A stretch of 64,000 nucleotides of DNA from CAKSQF01 sp964582375 (GCA_964582375.1 CAZORL010000002.1:62001-126000), one strand, 5' to 3'. Positions 24,318 through 34,121 are shown, numbered from the stretch's first letter. The notes: generated from the sequence alone by a model not told the origin. Numbers and translations are program-made.

Positions 24318-25319
24318 TTATTTTGCGAGTCCGAAAAATGCGACGACGCAGAAAAGTGCTGTCACGAGGGAGAAAACACCGACGATCTTGTTTTCGCTCC
24401 ACCCGCACTTTTCAAAGTGGTGATGGATCGGTGCCATTTTGAAGAAACGCTTTCCGTGAGTAAGTTTGAAGTATCCGACCTGTATTATATCCGAAAGGCT
24501 CTCGCAAACATAGACTATACCGGTCGGAACAAGGATCAGCGGATTGTCGATCATAAACGCAAGCGCGACCACCATACCGCCCAAAAAGAGTGAACCGGTA
24601 TCGCCCATGAACACCTTTGCGGGATATGCGTTATATACCAAAAATCCGAGCGTTGCTCCGATAACAAGAGCCGAGATCACGACCTCGGAAAGGCTCTCGA
24701 TCCTGAATGCGGCAACTGCGAAGAAGCTGCCTACAACGAATGTGACCGTCGAGCAGAGCCCGTCTATACCGTCTGTCAAGTTAACGCTGTTTACGATGCC
24801 CGTTATCAACACGAGTGCAAAGACGTAATAAAACCAACCAAGCTCAAGATTTTTGTCAAAATACGGAATATAAAGTCTTGTCGATATGTATCCCGCGTAG
24901 GTCATGACAAAGAGGAACACGCCTGCGAGTGCGAGCTGGAGAAGATATTTTTGAGATGCCGACAGACCTTTATTTTGCCCTTTCGCAAATTTCGTCATAT
25001 CATCGACAACACCGATCAGTCCGTTAAGCAGAGCGAACAGGACGCAAATAATCGGTTTTGCGAGGCTCATTTCGGGATCGGTGACAGCTATCACGACAGA
25101 TGCCGCGACAAACACAACAAGGATGGCGGCAATGAAGACGATACCTCCCATTGTGGGGGTACCCTCCTTGCCCTTATGCCATCTCGGTCCGATATCGAGG
25201 ATCTTTTGCCCCATCTTTTTGCTTTTCAAAATGGGTATCACTTTTTTAAGTCCCAGAGCCGTCAGCAAAAATGTGCCGAGCACACATGATATAAAATAGC
25301 AAAAAAGCTCACTTTTCAT
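24318..25319 (-). CDS. mraY: Phospho-MurNAc-pentapeptide translocase MraY
   Basis: Integral membrane enzyme that makes lipid I from UDP-MurNAc-pentapeptide and undecaprenyl phosphate. Motifs GTPTMGGIVF, the Asp pair GVVDDMTKF, NSVNLTDGIDGLCS, MGDTGSLFLGG and the His motif APIHHHFEKCGWSENKIV are intact. I chose the ATG at 25317-25319; a TTG four codons upstream, close to GAGGAAAGG, is possible. The next gene in the cluster is ftsW; murD, normally between them, is missing. Confidence 0.95.
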   Translation of the reverse strand: MKSELFCYFISCVLGTFLLTALGLKKVIPILKSKKMGQKILDIGPRWHKGKEGTPTMGGIVFIAAILVVFVAASVVIAVTDPEMSLAKPIICVLFALLNGLIGVVDDMTKFAKGQNKGLSASQKYLLQLALAGVFLFVMTYAGYISTRLYIPYFDKNLELGWFYYVFALVLITGIVNSVNLTDGIDGLCSTVTFVVGSFFAVAAFRIESLSEVVISALVIGATLGFLVYNAYPAKVFMGDTGSLFLGGMVVALAFMIDNPLILVPTGIVYVCESLSDIIQVGYFKLTHGKRFFKMAPIHHHFEKCGWSENKIVGVFSLVTALFCVVAFFGLAK

Positions 25320-25379
25320 TGTCCTATCCAAGCCTTTCCTCAGATTGATACGTTCTTTATTTTATATTTTATTGTTTTC

Positions 25380-26765
25380 TCACAGCAGTTCGATCACTCG
25401 CTCGAGTTTGAGTGCACGGCTAGCCTTAAAGAGCAGAATATCGCCCTTGCCCGTTTTTTCGCGGAGAGCGTCCGCAAGCGCGGCGGGATCGTCTATATCT
25501 TCGAAGACAAACACCGATCTCTCGTTCATTCCGCACTTTACTGCCTCATCTGCGATAAAGGCGGCGTCATGACCGAAGGTAAAGAGCATTTTGACATTCG
25601 ATCTCGCAACATCGGCACCGATCGATCTGTGGAAGCTCTCCGAATAATCGCCAAGCTCGCGTATCTCTCCGAGCACTGCGATCGGACGACAGCCCTTGGA
25701 ATCGGCAAGAGAGCAAAGGACAGAGAGTGCCGCGTGAACCGACTCGGGAGAGGCGTTATAGCAGTCCTCGATGAGCAGTCGGTCATTTTTTGTAACGAGA
25801 TTTTGACGCATACCGACAGTGCGATAATTCTTGAGTCCGCGTCTGATCTCAAATTCGCCCATACCTGCGTAAAGTCCGACCGCATATGCCATGGCGGCGT
25901 TCATGATGTTATGCTCGCCGAGCGCGGGGATCACGATGCTCTCGATCGTTTCGCCGTTTATGGTCAGATCAAATGCCGATCCGTTTTCGGTAAGGACGGT
26001 ATTGTCAACATAAACATCGGCGTCTTTATTATGCATCGAAACATAGCATGCGCCCTCGATACCCGAAAGGAGCGGTTCGTCTCCGTTCAAGATCACTGCC
26101 CCACCCGGCCGAAGTCCCGTGAGTATTTCGAGTTTTGCGTCGCGTATTGCCTCTCTTGAACCGAGATTGCCGATATGCGATGTTCCTATGTTTGTAATGA
26201 CGGCAATATCAGGGCGTGCTATCCTCGACAGTTCGCTTATCTCTCCGCTGTGGCTCATGCCCATTTCAATAACTGCTGCATCGCATTTATTTGAAAATCC
26301 GAAAAGTGTCATCGGAAGTCCGATATTGTTGTTGTGATTGCCCTCTGTTTTAAGTGCCGCATATTTTTCGGCAAGCACCGAATAGATAAATTCTTTAGTC
26401 GTCGTTTTGCCGATACTTCCCGTAACCGCAACCGTAAGCATTTCAAGTCGTGCTTTATATTCAGCCGCGAGTCTGCCGAGTGCCTTTATGCTGTCATCAA
26501 CGGTGAAGACCGCCGCATCAGCGTCCAGCCTCTCGAATGGTCGCTCGCAAATGACGCAGGCGGCACCGCTGTCTATTGCGGCGTCAACAAAATCGTTTCC
26601 GTCAAAATGCTCGCCCTTGATGGCAATAAAGAGCGCACCATTTGTCACCATGCGTGAATCGGTGGTAACAAGGCTGACAAATTTGTCAGGTAGAGACTGT
26701 GCGGAACATCCGAGAGTGCGTGCAATGTCTCTGACGCTGAGTTTTTCAAGTAATTCAACCGTCAT
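25380..26765 (-). CDS. murF: UDP-MurNAc-tripeptide--D-Ala-D-Ala ligase MurF
   Basis: Cytoplasmic ATP-dependent Mur ligase that adds D-Ala-D-Ala. Mur signature: ATP loop VAVTGSIGKTTTKEFI, then EGNHNNNIGLPMTL, VIEMGMSHSGEISELSRIARPDIAVITNIG, and the C-terminal domain with IEDCYNASPESV. I start at the ATG 26763-26765 (461 residues); a TTG-started longer frame has no ribosome site. It follows murE by about 100 bases. Confidence 0.95.
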   Translation of the reverse strand: MTVELLEKLSVRDIARTLGCSAQSLPDKFVSLVTTDSRMVTNGALFIAIKGEHFDGNDFVDAAIDSGAACVICERPFERLDADAAVFTVDDSIKALGRLAAEYKARLEMLTVAVTGSIGKTTTKEFIYSVLAEKYAALKTEGNHNNNIGLPMTLFGFSNKCDAAVIEMGMSHSGEISELSRIARPDIAVITNIGTSHIGNLGSREAIRDAKLEILTGLRPGGAVILNGDEPLLSGIEGACYVSMHNKDADVYVDNTVLTENGSAFDLTINGETIESIVIPALGEHNIMNAAMAYAVGLYAGMGEFEIRRGLKNYRTVGMRQNLVTKNDRLLIEDCYNASPESVHAALSVLCSLADSKGCRPIAVLGEIRELGDYSESFHRSIGADVARSNVKMLFTFGHDAAFIADEAVKCGMNERSVFVFEDIDDPAALADALREKTGKGDILLFKASRALKLERVIELL

Positions 26766-26863
26766 ATTCAAACCGTACCTTTCTATGGCGGCAGCGCGGA
26801 TATCCGATCCGCGCAAAGATCTGCCGATATCGCACTTATCTCAAAGAGACAGTAGCGACTCTA

Positions 26864-28333
26864 TTAATTTCCAAAGCGATGTGCGATCGCTTTTTCAACC
26901 TCTTCTTTTTCGGAGAACGGGTGTTTACCGTCCTTCTTTATCTCATAATTTTCATGACCCTTACCCGCAATCAAAATGATCTCATGCTCCTCGGCATTCT
27001 CGACCGCATAAGCGATAGCCTCGCGTCTGTCGGGGATCACTATATAAGGCTTCGATGTATCGACACCGACCAAAATATCCTCTATTATGGCAGTTGGATC
27101 TTCGGTTCGCGAATTATCGCTCGTTATGATCGAAAGATCGGCATAATCTGTCGCGATCTTGCCCATTATGGGGCGTTTGGTCTTGTCTCGATCGCCGCCG
27201 CAACCGAATATTACGGTAAGCTTTGCGTCGGGGTCTTTTGTTTTTATGGTCGATGTGAGCAGCTTTTCAAGTGCATCGGGCGTGTGTGCATAGTCGATTA
27301 TCACGGTAAACGGAAAATCGGCAGGGGTGATACGCTCGACCCGCCCGGGAACGCCGTCTATTTCGCTTATCGCACGAGTTACGGTCTCAACATCGATGCC
27401 GAGCTCAAGTGCGAGTGCGGCGGCGCACATTGTATTATAGACAGAAAACTGACCGGGTATTTTGCATTTGATCAAAAGATCGTCTGCGCCTTTTCTTTTC
27501 AGCGTATAGGTTATTCCGCGCATCGAGTCATACTTGATATCCGATGCCTTAAAATCAGCATCGACCTCATCCTCTGCCGAGGCGGAGTAGCTGTCACATA
27601 TTTTCTTGTTATACGCCGCTCTGACATAGCCGTCATCGATATTAAAGACGGCAAGTCTGCTCTGCTCAAAGAGTATCTCCTTTGCGAGAGCGTAATTTTC
27701 CATAGTCTTATGGAAATCAAGGTGATCACGCGTTAGGTTCGTGTAGATCGCACCGTCAAAGCAGATGGGTGCGACTCTGCCGAGTGCGAGCGAATGAGAG
27801 GACACCTCCATCAGCACGACCTCGACACCGCTGTCCCGCATATCGGCAAGCAGTGCGTAAAGTCTCTCGGGGTCGGGGGTCGTCATACCGACATCAACAT
27901 CGTGCCCCATATATGTATTTTTTATCGTTCCGATAATTCCGGTCGAATAGCCTGCATCCTCGAAGATCCTCGACAGCATATATGTGGTACTCGTTTTGCC
28001 GTTTGTACCCGTGACACCGATCATACGCATGCTCGACGAAGGATTCTTATGGTAATTCGAGAAAATATAAGATGCCGCAAGTCTTGCGTCGTCAACGACC
28101 ACACAAGGGATCGGAGAGTTTGGGACAGAATGCTCAACGATGGCAACAACGGCACCCATCTTTGCCGCCTCGCCTATAAACTCGTGACCGTCAAAATTTG
28201 TCCCCGCAATGCAGAGAAAGGCATATCCTTCTTTAACATTTTTGCTGTTCCCGGTCACGCCGATTATATTCATATTCTCACAGCCGTTAAACGCCGCGAC
28301 ATCTGTTCCGACAAAGAGATCTTTAAGTTTCAT
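26864..28333 (-). CDS. murE: UDP-MurNAc-dipeptide--diamino acid ligase MurE
   Basis: Adds the third residue of the peptidoglycan stem peptide. ATP loop MIGVTGTNGKTSTTYML, substrate motif MTTPDPERLY, EVSSHSLALGRV, DYAHTPDALEKLL, and the amino-acid specificity motif reads DNSR (TSDNSRTEDP) where meso-DAP enzymes usually have DNPR. The arginine that contacts DAP is kept, so meso-diaminopimelate is the likely substrate. The ATG at 28331-28333 has AGGA eight bases upstream (489 residues). Confidence 0.94.
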   Translation of the reverse strand: MKLKDLFVGTDVAAFNGCENMNIIGVTGNSKNVKEGYAFLCIAGTNFDGHEFIGEAAKMGAVVAIVEHSVPNSPIPCVVVDDARLAASYIFSNYHKNPSSSMRMIGVTGTNGKTSTTYMLSRIFEDAGYSTGIIGTIKNTYMGHDVDVGMTTPDPERLYALLADMRDSGVEVVLMEVSSHSLALGRVAPICFDGAIYTNLTRDHLDFHKTMENYALAKEILFEQSRLAVFNIDDGYVRAAYNKKICDSYSASAEDEVDADFKASDIKYDSMRGITYTLKRKGADDLLIKCKIPGQFSVYNTMCAAALALELGIDVETVTRAISEIDGVPGRVERITPADFPFTVIIDYAHTPDALEKLLTSTIKTKDPDAKLTVIFGCGGDRDKTKRPIMGKIATDYADLSIITSDNSRTEDPTAIIEDILVGVDTSKPYIVIPDRREAIAYAVENAEEHEIILIAGKGHENYEIKKDGKHPFSEKEEVEKAIAHRFGN

Positions 28334-28380
28334 ATTAAATTCCTGCTTTTTCCTTTCTGTAGGCTGTAAACGCTCGACCG

Positions 28381-30726
28381 TCAATCAATACCGCCTGCGT
28401 CGCCGTCAGCCGTATCGAGATATCTGCATGTGATCTTGATAACACTTCCGTATTTTGCGCTCTCGCCAGCCTTGATGCTTTGTGCGATGACGGTAGCACC
28501 ACTTCCGAGAGCGTAATTTGACGTTCCTTCAATATAGATGTTGAACCCGAGTGCATAAAGTTGCTTTATGGCAACTGCCGCACTTTGACCTGTTATGTTC
28601 GGCACGGTGATCGGTGCAGGCTCGGTCTCTCCGCCTGTATACAAAATAACCTTACCGTTTATATTGGTAACATATTCGCCCGATTCGGGTATCTGAGCGG
28701 TCACGGTCTTACCGTCTCCGACTATCTCATAATCGATCTCTTGCTTCTTTGCTTGTTCGATCGCGTTTTCGACGCTGAGTCCGCTGTACTTTTTCACCTT
28801 GACGGCAATTCGCGACATTTCGTCCTCGGAATACACACGCTCAACACCGAGATAGGGCAAAACCTGCTCCAAAACCGCGGCGACATAGGGGGCAGCGACA
28901 TTCGAGCCGTATTTGTTGTTGATCTGAGGTTCATCGACAATGATTATCACGCATATCTGCGGATCGTCTGCAGGCGCGATCGCAACGCACGAACCGACTC
29001 TTGCGGTCTCATCGGGGTTATCTCTTTTTTGTGATGTGCCCGTCTTAGCGGCAACACGATAGCCTGCGACATATGCGTTGGCGACGCCGTTTCCGGTGGA
29101 GACGCCATCTCTGAGGACATCCATGATCGAACTGCTGACAGCCTTGCTTATTACCTGCCGTTTGGTTCCCGAGTCAAATGAAATCACTTCATTTCCGTTT
29201 TTGTCGGTGATCGCACTGACTATGTGAGGTGTAACAAGATATCCGCCGTTTGCGACCGCACTTATCGCCGTGATCTGCTGTATTGGGGTAGTCTTAAAGG
29301 TCTGACCGAAGCTGTAGCAAGCAAGCTCGACAGCGTTAAGTCCCGACTGCTTGACAAAAAGTCCGCTCGATTCGCCGGGCAGGTCGATACCTGTTTTCGA
29401 TGTATATCCGAATGCCTCGAAATATTTATAGAAGTTTTTAGAACCCACTCTTGCGGCGACCTGCATGATCGTCGGGTTACAAGAGAGCTGGAGGAGCTTA
29501 TTAAATGTTTGCGTTCCGTGACCGCCTGCTTTATGGCATCTGATGGTGCTTCCTGCGACCTTCATGCTTCCGCTGCATGTAAAGCTGTTCGAAAAACTGA
29601 CAACATGTTCCTCAAGTGCCATTGCGGTCGTTATCATCTTGAATGTAGAGCCCGGCTCATAAAGATCGTTTACTGCCTTATTATTCCACATTTTATAGAC
29701 AAGCGTCCAAAAATATTCATTTTTTGCCTCATCTTCGGTCTTTCCGTCGGCACTGTCGGGATCATAAGTCCAATTCTCATAAAGATCTGCAAATTCCTCT
29801 GTCAGTGTATACGGATCGTTGAGATCAAAATTCGGGTATGTACCCATGCCATATATTTCGCCGTCATTCGGGTTCATGACGATGCCGGTCACTCTCTCGG
29901 CTGCCTTTGAGTCGGTATAGGTCTGTTTAAGCTGTTTTTCGAGGATGCTCTGTATGGTAACATCAATGGTCGAAACAACATTAAGTCCGTCTTCGGGTTC
30001 GATATACATATTGTACTGCGACGGCATATTCTGACTTTGCGCATCCTTATTTGCGATATAGCGACCCGGAGTTCCGGTGAGATAGCTGTTATATTTCAGT
30101 TCGATTCCGATAAGTCCGCCGTCGGTTCCGTTTAGTCCGATAACAGATGACGCAAGCGATCCGTAGCGGTAATATCGTTTGGAGGATGCCTCGAGATAGA
30201 CCTGGAGCGAAAATTCGTTATCGGCAATTACCTTTCGAATTTCTTCGGCTCTGTTTGCATCGACATTTTTCTCGAGCGTGGTATCTTTTTTGGTGCTGTA
30301 TTTATTGATCTGAGCGATAATCTCCTCTTTTGTAAGCTCGCTTACCTCGGAGAGCTTTTCCGCAACGAGTGCTATCTGCTCATCGGCGCACTTTTTCTTG
30401 CCGGACTCTATTTCATCGGCACTCATTCCCGACTTTTCTTCAAATTTTGCCTGACCTGCCTTGATGATATCGGATGGAGAGACGAAAAATCTGTAGGTGG
30501 TGACATTGGTCGCCAGTGCCACCATATTTCGGTCATATATGAGTCCGCGATCGGCGGGAACTACCGTCTCCTGCTGAATATTGTCAATTACCTTGCTCCT
30601 GTATTCGTCATAGCGTTTGATCTGAAGATCAAAGAGCTTATAAACAAGTATTGCGCAAAGCACGAGCATAAACGCCATGAGCCACATACAACGGTGATCT
30701 ATCTCGCGAAATCGTCTTTTCTCCAT
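28381..30726 (-). CDS. Class B penicillin-binding protein (SpoVD/FtsI type) with PASTA domains
   Basis: Bitopic transpeptidase of 781 residues. Cytoplasmic start, one membrane helix (about 13-33), PBP dimer domain beginning QQETVVPADRGLIYDRN, transpeptidase domain with Ser360 in YEPGSTFK, SCN (415-417) and KTG (561-563). After about residue 645 two PASTA-like repeats follow (SGLSVENAIEQAKKQEIDY and PNITGQSAAVAIKQLYALGF). PASTA repeats are typical of the SpoVD and Gram-positive PBP2x branches. It cross-links septal peptidoglycan with FtsW; whether it is the vegetative enzyme or a sporulation one cannot be told, though no second PBP is in the cluster. Confidence 0.93.
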   Translation of the reverse strand: MEKRRFREIDHRCMWLMAFMLVLCAILVYKLFDLQIKRYDEYRSKVIDNIQQETVVPADRGLIYDRNMVALATNVTTYRFFVSPSDIIKAGQAKFEEKSGMSADEIESGKKKCADEQIALVAEKLSEVSELTKEEIIAQINKYSTKKDTTLEKNVDANRAEEIRKVIADNEFSLQVYLEASSKRYYRYGSLASSVIGLNGTDGGLIGIELKYNSYLTGTPGRYIANKDAQSQNMPSQYNMYIEPEDGLNVVSTIDVTIQSILEKQLKQTYTDSKAAERVTGIVMNPNDGEIYGMGTYPNFDLNDPYTLTEEFADLYENWTYDPDSADGKTEDEAKNEYFWTLVYKMWNNKAVNDLYEPGSTFKMITTAMALEEHVVSFSNSFTCSGSMKVAGSTIRCHKAGGHGTQTFNKLLQLSCNPTIMQVAARVGSKNFYKYFEAFGYTSKTGIDLPGESSGLFVKQSGLNAVELACYSFGQTFKTTPIQQITAISAVANGGYLVTPHIVSAITDKNGNEVISFDSGTKRQVISKAVSSSIMDVLRDGVSTGNGVANAYVAGYRVAAKTGTSQKRDNPDETARVGSCVAIAPADDPQICVIIIVDEPQINNKYGSNVAAPYVAAVLEQVLPYLGVERVYSEDEMSRIAVKVKKYSGLSVENAIEQAKKQEIDYEIVGDGKTVTAQIPESGEYVTNINGKVILYTGGETEPAPITVPNITGQSAAVAIKQLYALGFNIYIEGTSNYALGSGATVIAQSIKAGESAKYGSVIKITCRYLDTADGDAGGID

Positions 30727-30827
30727 CAGACACGCTCTCCTTTTCGAATTTTCGGTGCTTTTTCATAACGCAAAATTGAGAGTACGGCAGACCCCTGCCC
30801 TTACTCTCAAACTCTGCCATAACAAGT

Positions 30828-31442
30828 TTATTCGCCTTTGCTTATTGTATTCCATGTGCGAACGAACGATTCGGATATTGCCGAAAGTATAGTTCCGAAA
30901 ACGCCGTCCATCAGCTCGTCCTCTGTCTCGTAGACCGTAACATCCTCATTGCCTACCGAGCTTACATGTACCTGATCTGTATCCGAATCCTTGACCATAC
31001 CCGAATTATTTATGTAATCCTCGACGGCGATCATATCGACCGTTGCCTCGATCTTGGAGTTGAGGTTGTTTTTTTCTTTTTCAAGCGAGCTCAGCTTGCT
31101 TTTCAGCTCGGATATTTTCACGGAAGTTTCGCTTATCTCGACTCTTCCCTGCACCATCATAACGAGCATTACCGCAAGGATAGATGCTATAATTATTGTT
31201 CCGAGTATCGACTGCTTTCTGACCTTTGACTTTCCGACGACCTCGCGCCCTTTTTTGGGGTTGCTTCGAGCGGGGGCTTTTTTTGGTGCTGTCGTATCGG
31301 TAATCACGACGGCGTTTGATGTTCCTTGGCTTTTACTGCCATCTATGTCAACGGGATCGACCCACCCGGTGCTTTCGGTATTGTCATATCTGACTTTTGA
31401 ATAGTCAAGATCGACATCAAGATTCTTCTTTGACCTCGCCAT
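30828..31442 (-). CDS. FtsL-like division protein
   Basis: Bitopic protein of 204 residues in the ftsL position between rsmH and the PBP. A basic, low-complexity cytoplasmic region of about 75 residues precedes one membrane helix (ILGTIIIASILAVMLVMMV), then a coiled coil (ISETSVKISELKSKLSSLEKEKNNLNSKI) typical of FtsL/DivIC, and an acidic tail of about 55 residues. The cytoplasmic part is longer than usual. Assignment rests on position and topology. Confidence 0.82.
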   Translation of the reverse strand: MARSKKNLDVDLDYSKVRYDNTESTGWVDPVDIDGSKSQGTSNAVVITDTTAPKKAPARSNPKKGREVVGKSKVRKQSILGTIIIASILAVMLVMMVQGRVEISETSVKISELKSKLSSLEKEKNNLNSKIEATVDMIAVEDYINNSGMVKDSDTDQVHVSSVGNEDVTVYETEDELMDGVFGTILSAISESFVRTWNTISKGE

Positions 31443-31454
31443 CGCATATGCTCC

Positions 31455-32390
31455 TTACTGTATTTTTTCTGCTATCCTCAATTTTGCACTTCTCGATCTT
31501 GGATTGACCTCGAGTTCTTCCTCTGAAGGAAGTATCGGTTTTTTATTTACAAGCTTTATTTTGGGTTTGTTTCCGCAGACGCATATCGGAAATGATCTCG
31601 GACAGGTACACCCCTGTGCGAGAGATGCAAAGGTCTGCTTTACTATTCGATCTTCAAGAGAATGGAATGTAATGATCGCTATCCTGCCGCCGGGTGAGAG
31701 CCTATCGACAAGTGCACGGATCGCCGGCTCGATCACCGAAAGTTCACGATTGACCTCGATCCTTATCGCCTGAAAGCTCTTTTTAGCAGGGTGATGACCA
31801 CCGACGAGCGCCTTTGGAGGCATGGCGGAACGAATGATATCAACAAGCTCGAGTGTGCTCCTTATCGGGGCACTCTCACGGTGTCTGACTATCGCCGCCG
31901 CAATAGACGATGCATACTGCTCCTCACCGTATGCGTACAATATTCTTTTTAGTTCACTCTCATCATATCCGTTTACGACATCGTACGCCGTAAGGGTCGC
32001 ACTCTCGTCCATTCTCATATCGAGAGGTGCATCATATTTATACGAAAATCCGCGTTCCGGTGTGTCAAGCTGATATGACGAAACACCGAGATCGATCAGT
32101 GCGCCCGATATTTTGTCTATCGACAGCCTGTCCAGTGCCGATGCGATATTTTCAAAATTTTCATTAACAAATGTCGTTTTATCGAGATAGTCACAAAGTC
32201 TCTCGCGTGCCGCCGATATTGCGGTCATATCCTGATCGACCGCTACAAGCCGTCCGTTTCCGATATGCTTTACTATCTCAAGACTGTGTCCGCCGCCGCC
32301 TGCCGTGCAATCGACATAGACACCGTCCGATACGGCGAGTCCATCGACCGCCTCATGAAGCATTACCGAGTAATGCGAAAAGCCGCTCAT
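31455..32390 (-). CDS. rsmH: 16S rRNA (cytosine1402-N4)-methyltransferase
   Basis: SAM-dependent enzyme (old name MraW) that methylates N4 of C1402 in the ribosomal P site. Motif I is VDCTAGGGGHSLEIV; others are DLGVSSYQLDTPERGFSY, PLDMRMD, RIAIITFHSLEDRIVK and the C-terminal NPRSRSAKLRIAEK. Length 311 is normal. Its start overlaps the mraZ stop by four bases (ATGA). Confidence 0.97.
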   Translation of the reverse strand: MSGFSHYSVMLHEAVDGLAVSDGVYVDCTAGGGGHSLEIVKHIGNGRLVAVDQDMTAISAARERLCDYLDKTTFVNENFENIASALDRLSIDKISGALIDLGVSSYQLDTPERGFSYKYDAPLDMRMDESATLTAYDVVNGYDESELKRILYAYGEEQYASSIAAAIVRHRESAPIRSTLELVDIIRSAMPPKALVGGHHPAKKSFQAIRIEVNRELSVIEPAIRALVDRLSPGGRIAIITFHSLEDRIVKQTFASLAQGCTCPRSFPICVCGNKPKIKLVNKKPILPSEEELEVNPRSRSAKLRIAEKIQ

Positions 32391-32824
32391 GTATCTTCCC
32401 TGCTTTCGAGAAGGGCGCGGATGCCGCCGACATCCATGCCGACATCCTGCTTGTCAAAGGTTGCCTCATCCCAAAGCTCAACATGATCGAACGCACCCGA
32501 GCTGACAACGTTTTTCTCAAGTCCGGCAAAATCTCTGTATTCGCCCGGCAAAGCGATCCTTCCCTGCGAGTCGGCTTGAAGCTCCTCAGAGTTTGAGCCG
32601 AGCCACGAAAGCATCTCACCCGCCTTGACCTTGGGAAGTCTGCTCAGTGTATCCGCGACATAGCCGTCAAAGCCTTCAAGGCTGTAGATCCTTATACAAT
32701 TGCCTGTAAGCGATTTGGTCACGAAGATCCTGCTTCCGAGTTTCTTCAAGAACTTGGAAGGAATAAAGACACGGTTTTTATCATCGATGGTATGACGCTG
32801 TTTGCCTATAAGCCACTCTGCCAC
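32387..32824 (-). CDS. mraZ: MraZ transcriptional regulator of the division cluster
   Basis: DNA-binding regulator with two AbrB-like halves (SKFLKKLGSRIFVTKS and GRIALPGEYRDFAGLEKNVV). The family opening is seen as GKQRHTIDDKNRVFIP. The frame is open further upstream, but the GTG at 32822-32824 with GGGGG about eight bases before it gives 145 residues, the usual length. It is first in the cluster and in other bacteria represses its own operon through TGGG repeats; I could not find a clear triplet of such repeats here. Confidence 0.93.
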   Translation of the reverse strand: MAEWLIGKQRHTIDDKNRVFIPSKFLKKLGSRIFVTKSLTGNCIRIYSLEGFDGYVADTLSRLPKVKAGEMLSWLGSNSEELQADSQGRIALPGEYRDFAGLEKNVVSSGAFDHVELWDEATFDKQDVGMDVGGIRALLESREDT

Positions 32825-32903
32825 TGCTCTATCCCCCACTTTCCTGTTTTTTATCCGTTCGATTGGCGTTCTTTTATTGTATTTCGCTCCACGGCACGGT
32901 CTC

Positions 32904-32932
32904 ATTATAATATATTCGTCCCGTGAATGCAA
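32904..32932 (-). promoter_or_regulatory. Main promoter of the division/cell-wall cluster
   Basis: Minus strand: TTGCAT (32927-32932), 17-base spacer, consensus TATAAT (32904-32909), about 75 bases before the mraZ GTG. It should drive mraZ through ftsQ. Confidence 0.78.
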
Positions 32933-33038
32933 TAGTTTTTTTTGAAATTTCGGTTCATTTTTTTCTTTTTTTTACAGTGCGAAACAGACATTTGCTTTTG
33001 GCCCGTTCTGCTCTGAACAAATGTTCTTTCAATGGGGT

Positions 33039-33090
33039 AAAAAGGAGACTGCGTGCATCGCTCCGATCGAAGGCAGAGCGATGCACGCAG
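33039..33090 (-). terminator. Terminator after coaD
   Basis: Perfect 15-bp stem CTGCGTGCATCGCTC (33049-33063) with its complement (33076-33090); the minus strand continues TCTCCTTTTT. It ends the uvrC-rsmD-coaD transcript ahead of the mraZ promoter. Confidence 0.88.
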
Positions 33091-33108
33091 AATGACTATC
33101 GTGTAATT

Positions 33109-33564
33109 TTATATGAGTTTTGCTACCTCCGGGGGGAGATATTTTTCGAGATCTTGATGATATTTGATCATTTCCCTTGCGACGGTCGATGAAATATGCA
33201 TGTGCTCGGGAGAGGCAGCAAGGAAGATGGTCTCAATCGGCGAGATCGTCTTATTTACCCGATCGAGTACGCACTCGTAATCAAGATCGAGCGGCGAGCG
33301 CACTCCTTTAACGATCGCATCAATACCGTTTGCTGCCGCGAACTTTGCGACAAGTCCATTACAGACATCGACCGAAACATTTTGGAGATCGTCTGTACAA
33401 GCGTGAAGCATTTTGATCCGCGTCTCAAGAGAGTATGCGTACTTTTTCTCGCTGTTTTCGGCGAGTGCCACAACTACCTCGTCAAAGAGTGCAGAGGATC
33501 GTTTTATGATATCAAGATGCCCGAGTGTGGGAGGGTCGAAACTGCCGGTTATCATTACTCTCAT
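33109..33564 (-). CDS. coaD: Phosphopantetheine adenylyltransferase
   Basis: Makes dephospho-CoA from 4'-phosphopantetheine and ATP. The nucleotidyltransferase motif is GSFDPPTLGHLDII (TLGH 13-16), with the KGVRSPLDLDYE and SSTVAREMIKYHQDLEKYLP segments of the family. Length 151 is normal. Four-base overlap (ATGA) with rsmD, the usual gene pair. Confidence 0.96.
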   Translation of the reverse strand: MRVMITGSFDPPTLGHLDIIKRSSALFDEVVVALAENSEKKYAYSLETRIKMLHACTDDLQNVSVDVCNGLVAKFAAANGIDAIVKGVRSPLDLDYECVLDRVNKTISPIETIFLAASPEHMHISSTVAREMIKYHQDLEKYLPPEVAKLI

Positions 33565-34121
33565 AAGCTGCTCTCCTTTTCGAGAAGTGTGATATACACC
33601 CTGCCGTATCTTGCAAATCGCTTTTGAGCAAACCCATCATATACGACAGGCTTGTCCGAGTCGGTCTCGCAAATGATGAGTGCCTTATCGGACAGCAGAT
33701 CTGCCGCAACAAGGCGACGCAGGGCATCGGGAATATAGCCCGAAGAGTAAGGCGGATCGAGAAAAACTATATCAAATCTGCCGCCGTCTCCCGTGCGCAT
33801 AGTATCGATAAGCCGTTTATAATCGGATGAGACGACCCTTACCTGATCCTCGAATTTAGTTTTTGCAACATTTTCTCTGATGACACCGACCGCATCTTTA
33901 TCGGCATCGGCGATAAGAGCATAAGACGCACCTCTGGAGAGAGCCTCGAGAGCGAGTTGTCCGCTACCGCCGAACAGATCGAGCACGCGAGCACCCTCAA
34001 GATCGAAATTGATCATTGAAAAGAGGGCCTCTTTTACCCTTTCGGCTGTCGGGCGGGTAACATCCTCGCCGCTAAGTGTTTTAAGTTTCATTCCCTTTCT
34101 GCTTCCGGTTATAATACGCAT
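33561..34121 (-). CDS. rsmD: 16S rRNA (guanine966-N2)-methyltransferase
   Basis: SAM-dependent rRNA methyltransferase. Opening RIITGSRKGMKLKTL and RPTAERVKEALFSMI is characteristic; motif I is VLDLFGGSGQLALEALSRGA and the catalytic motif is FLDPPYSSGY. Length 186 is normal. Lies between uvrC and coaD in one transcript. Confidence 0.95.
   Translation of the reverse strand: MRIITGSRKGMKLKTLSGEDVTRPTAERVKEALFSMINFDLEGARVLDLFGGSGQLALEALSRGASYALIADADKDAVGVIRENVAKTKFEDQVRVVSSDYKRLIDTMRTGDGGRFDIVFLDPPYSSGYIPDALRRLVAADLLSDKALIICETDSDKPVVYDGFAQKRFARYGRVYITLLEKESSL

Noticed and set aside
32824..32910. MraZ-binding TGGG triple repeat before mraZ
   Set aside because: I looked for regularly spaced TGGG-type repeats and found only single G-rich runs.
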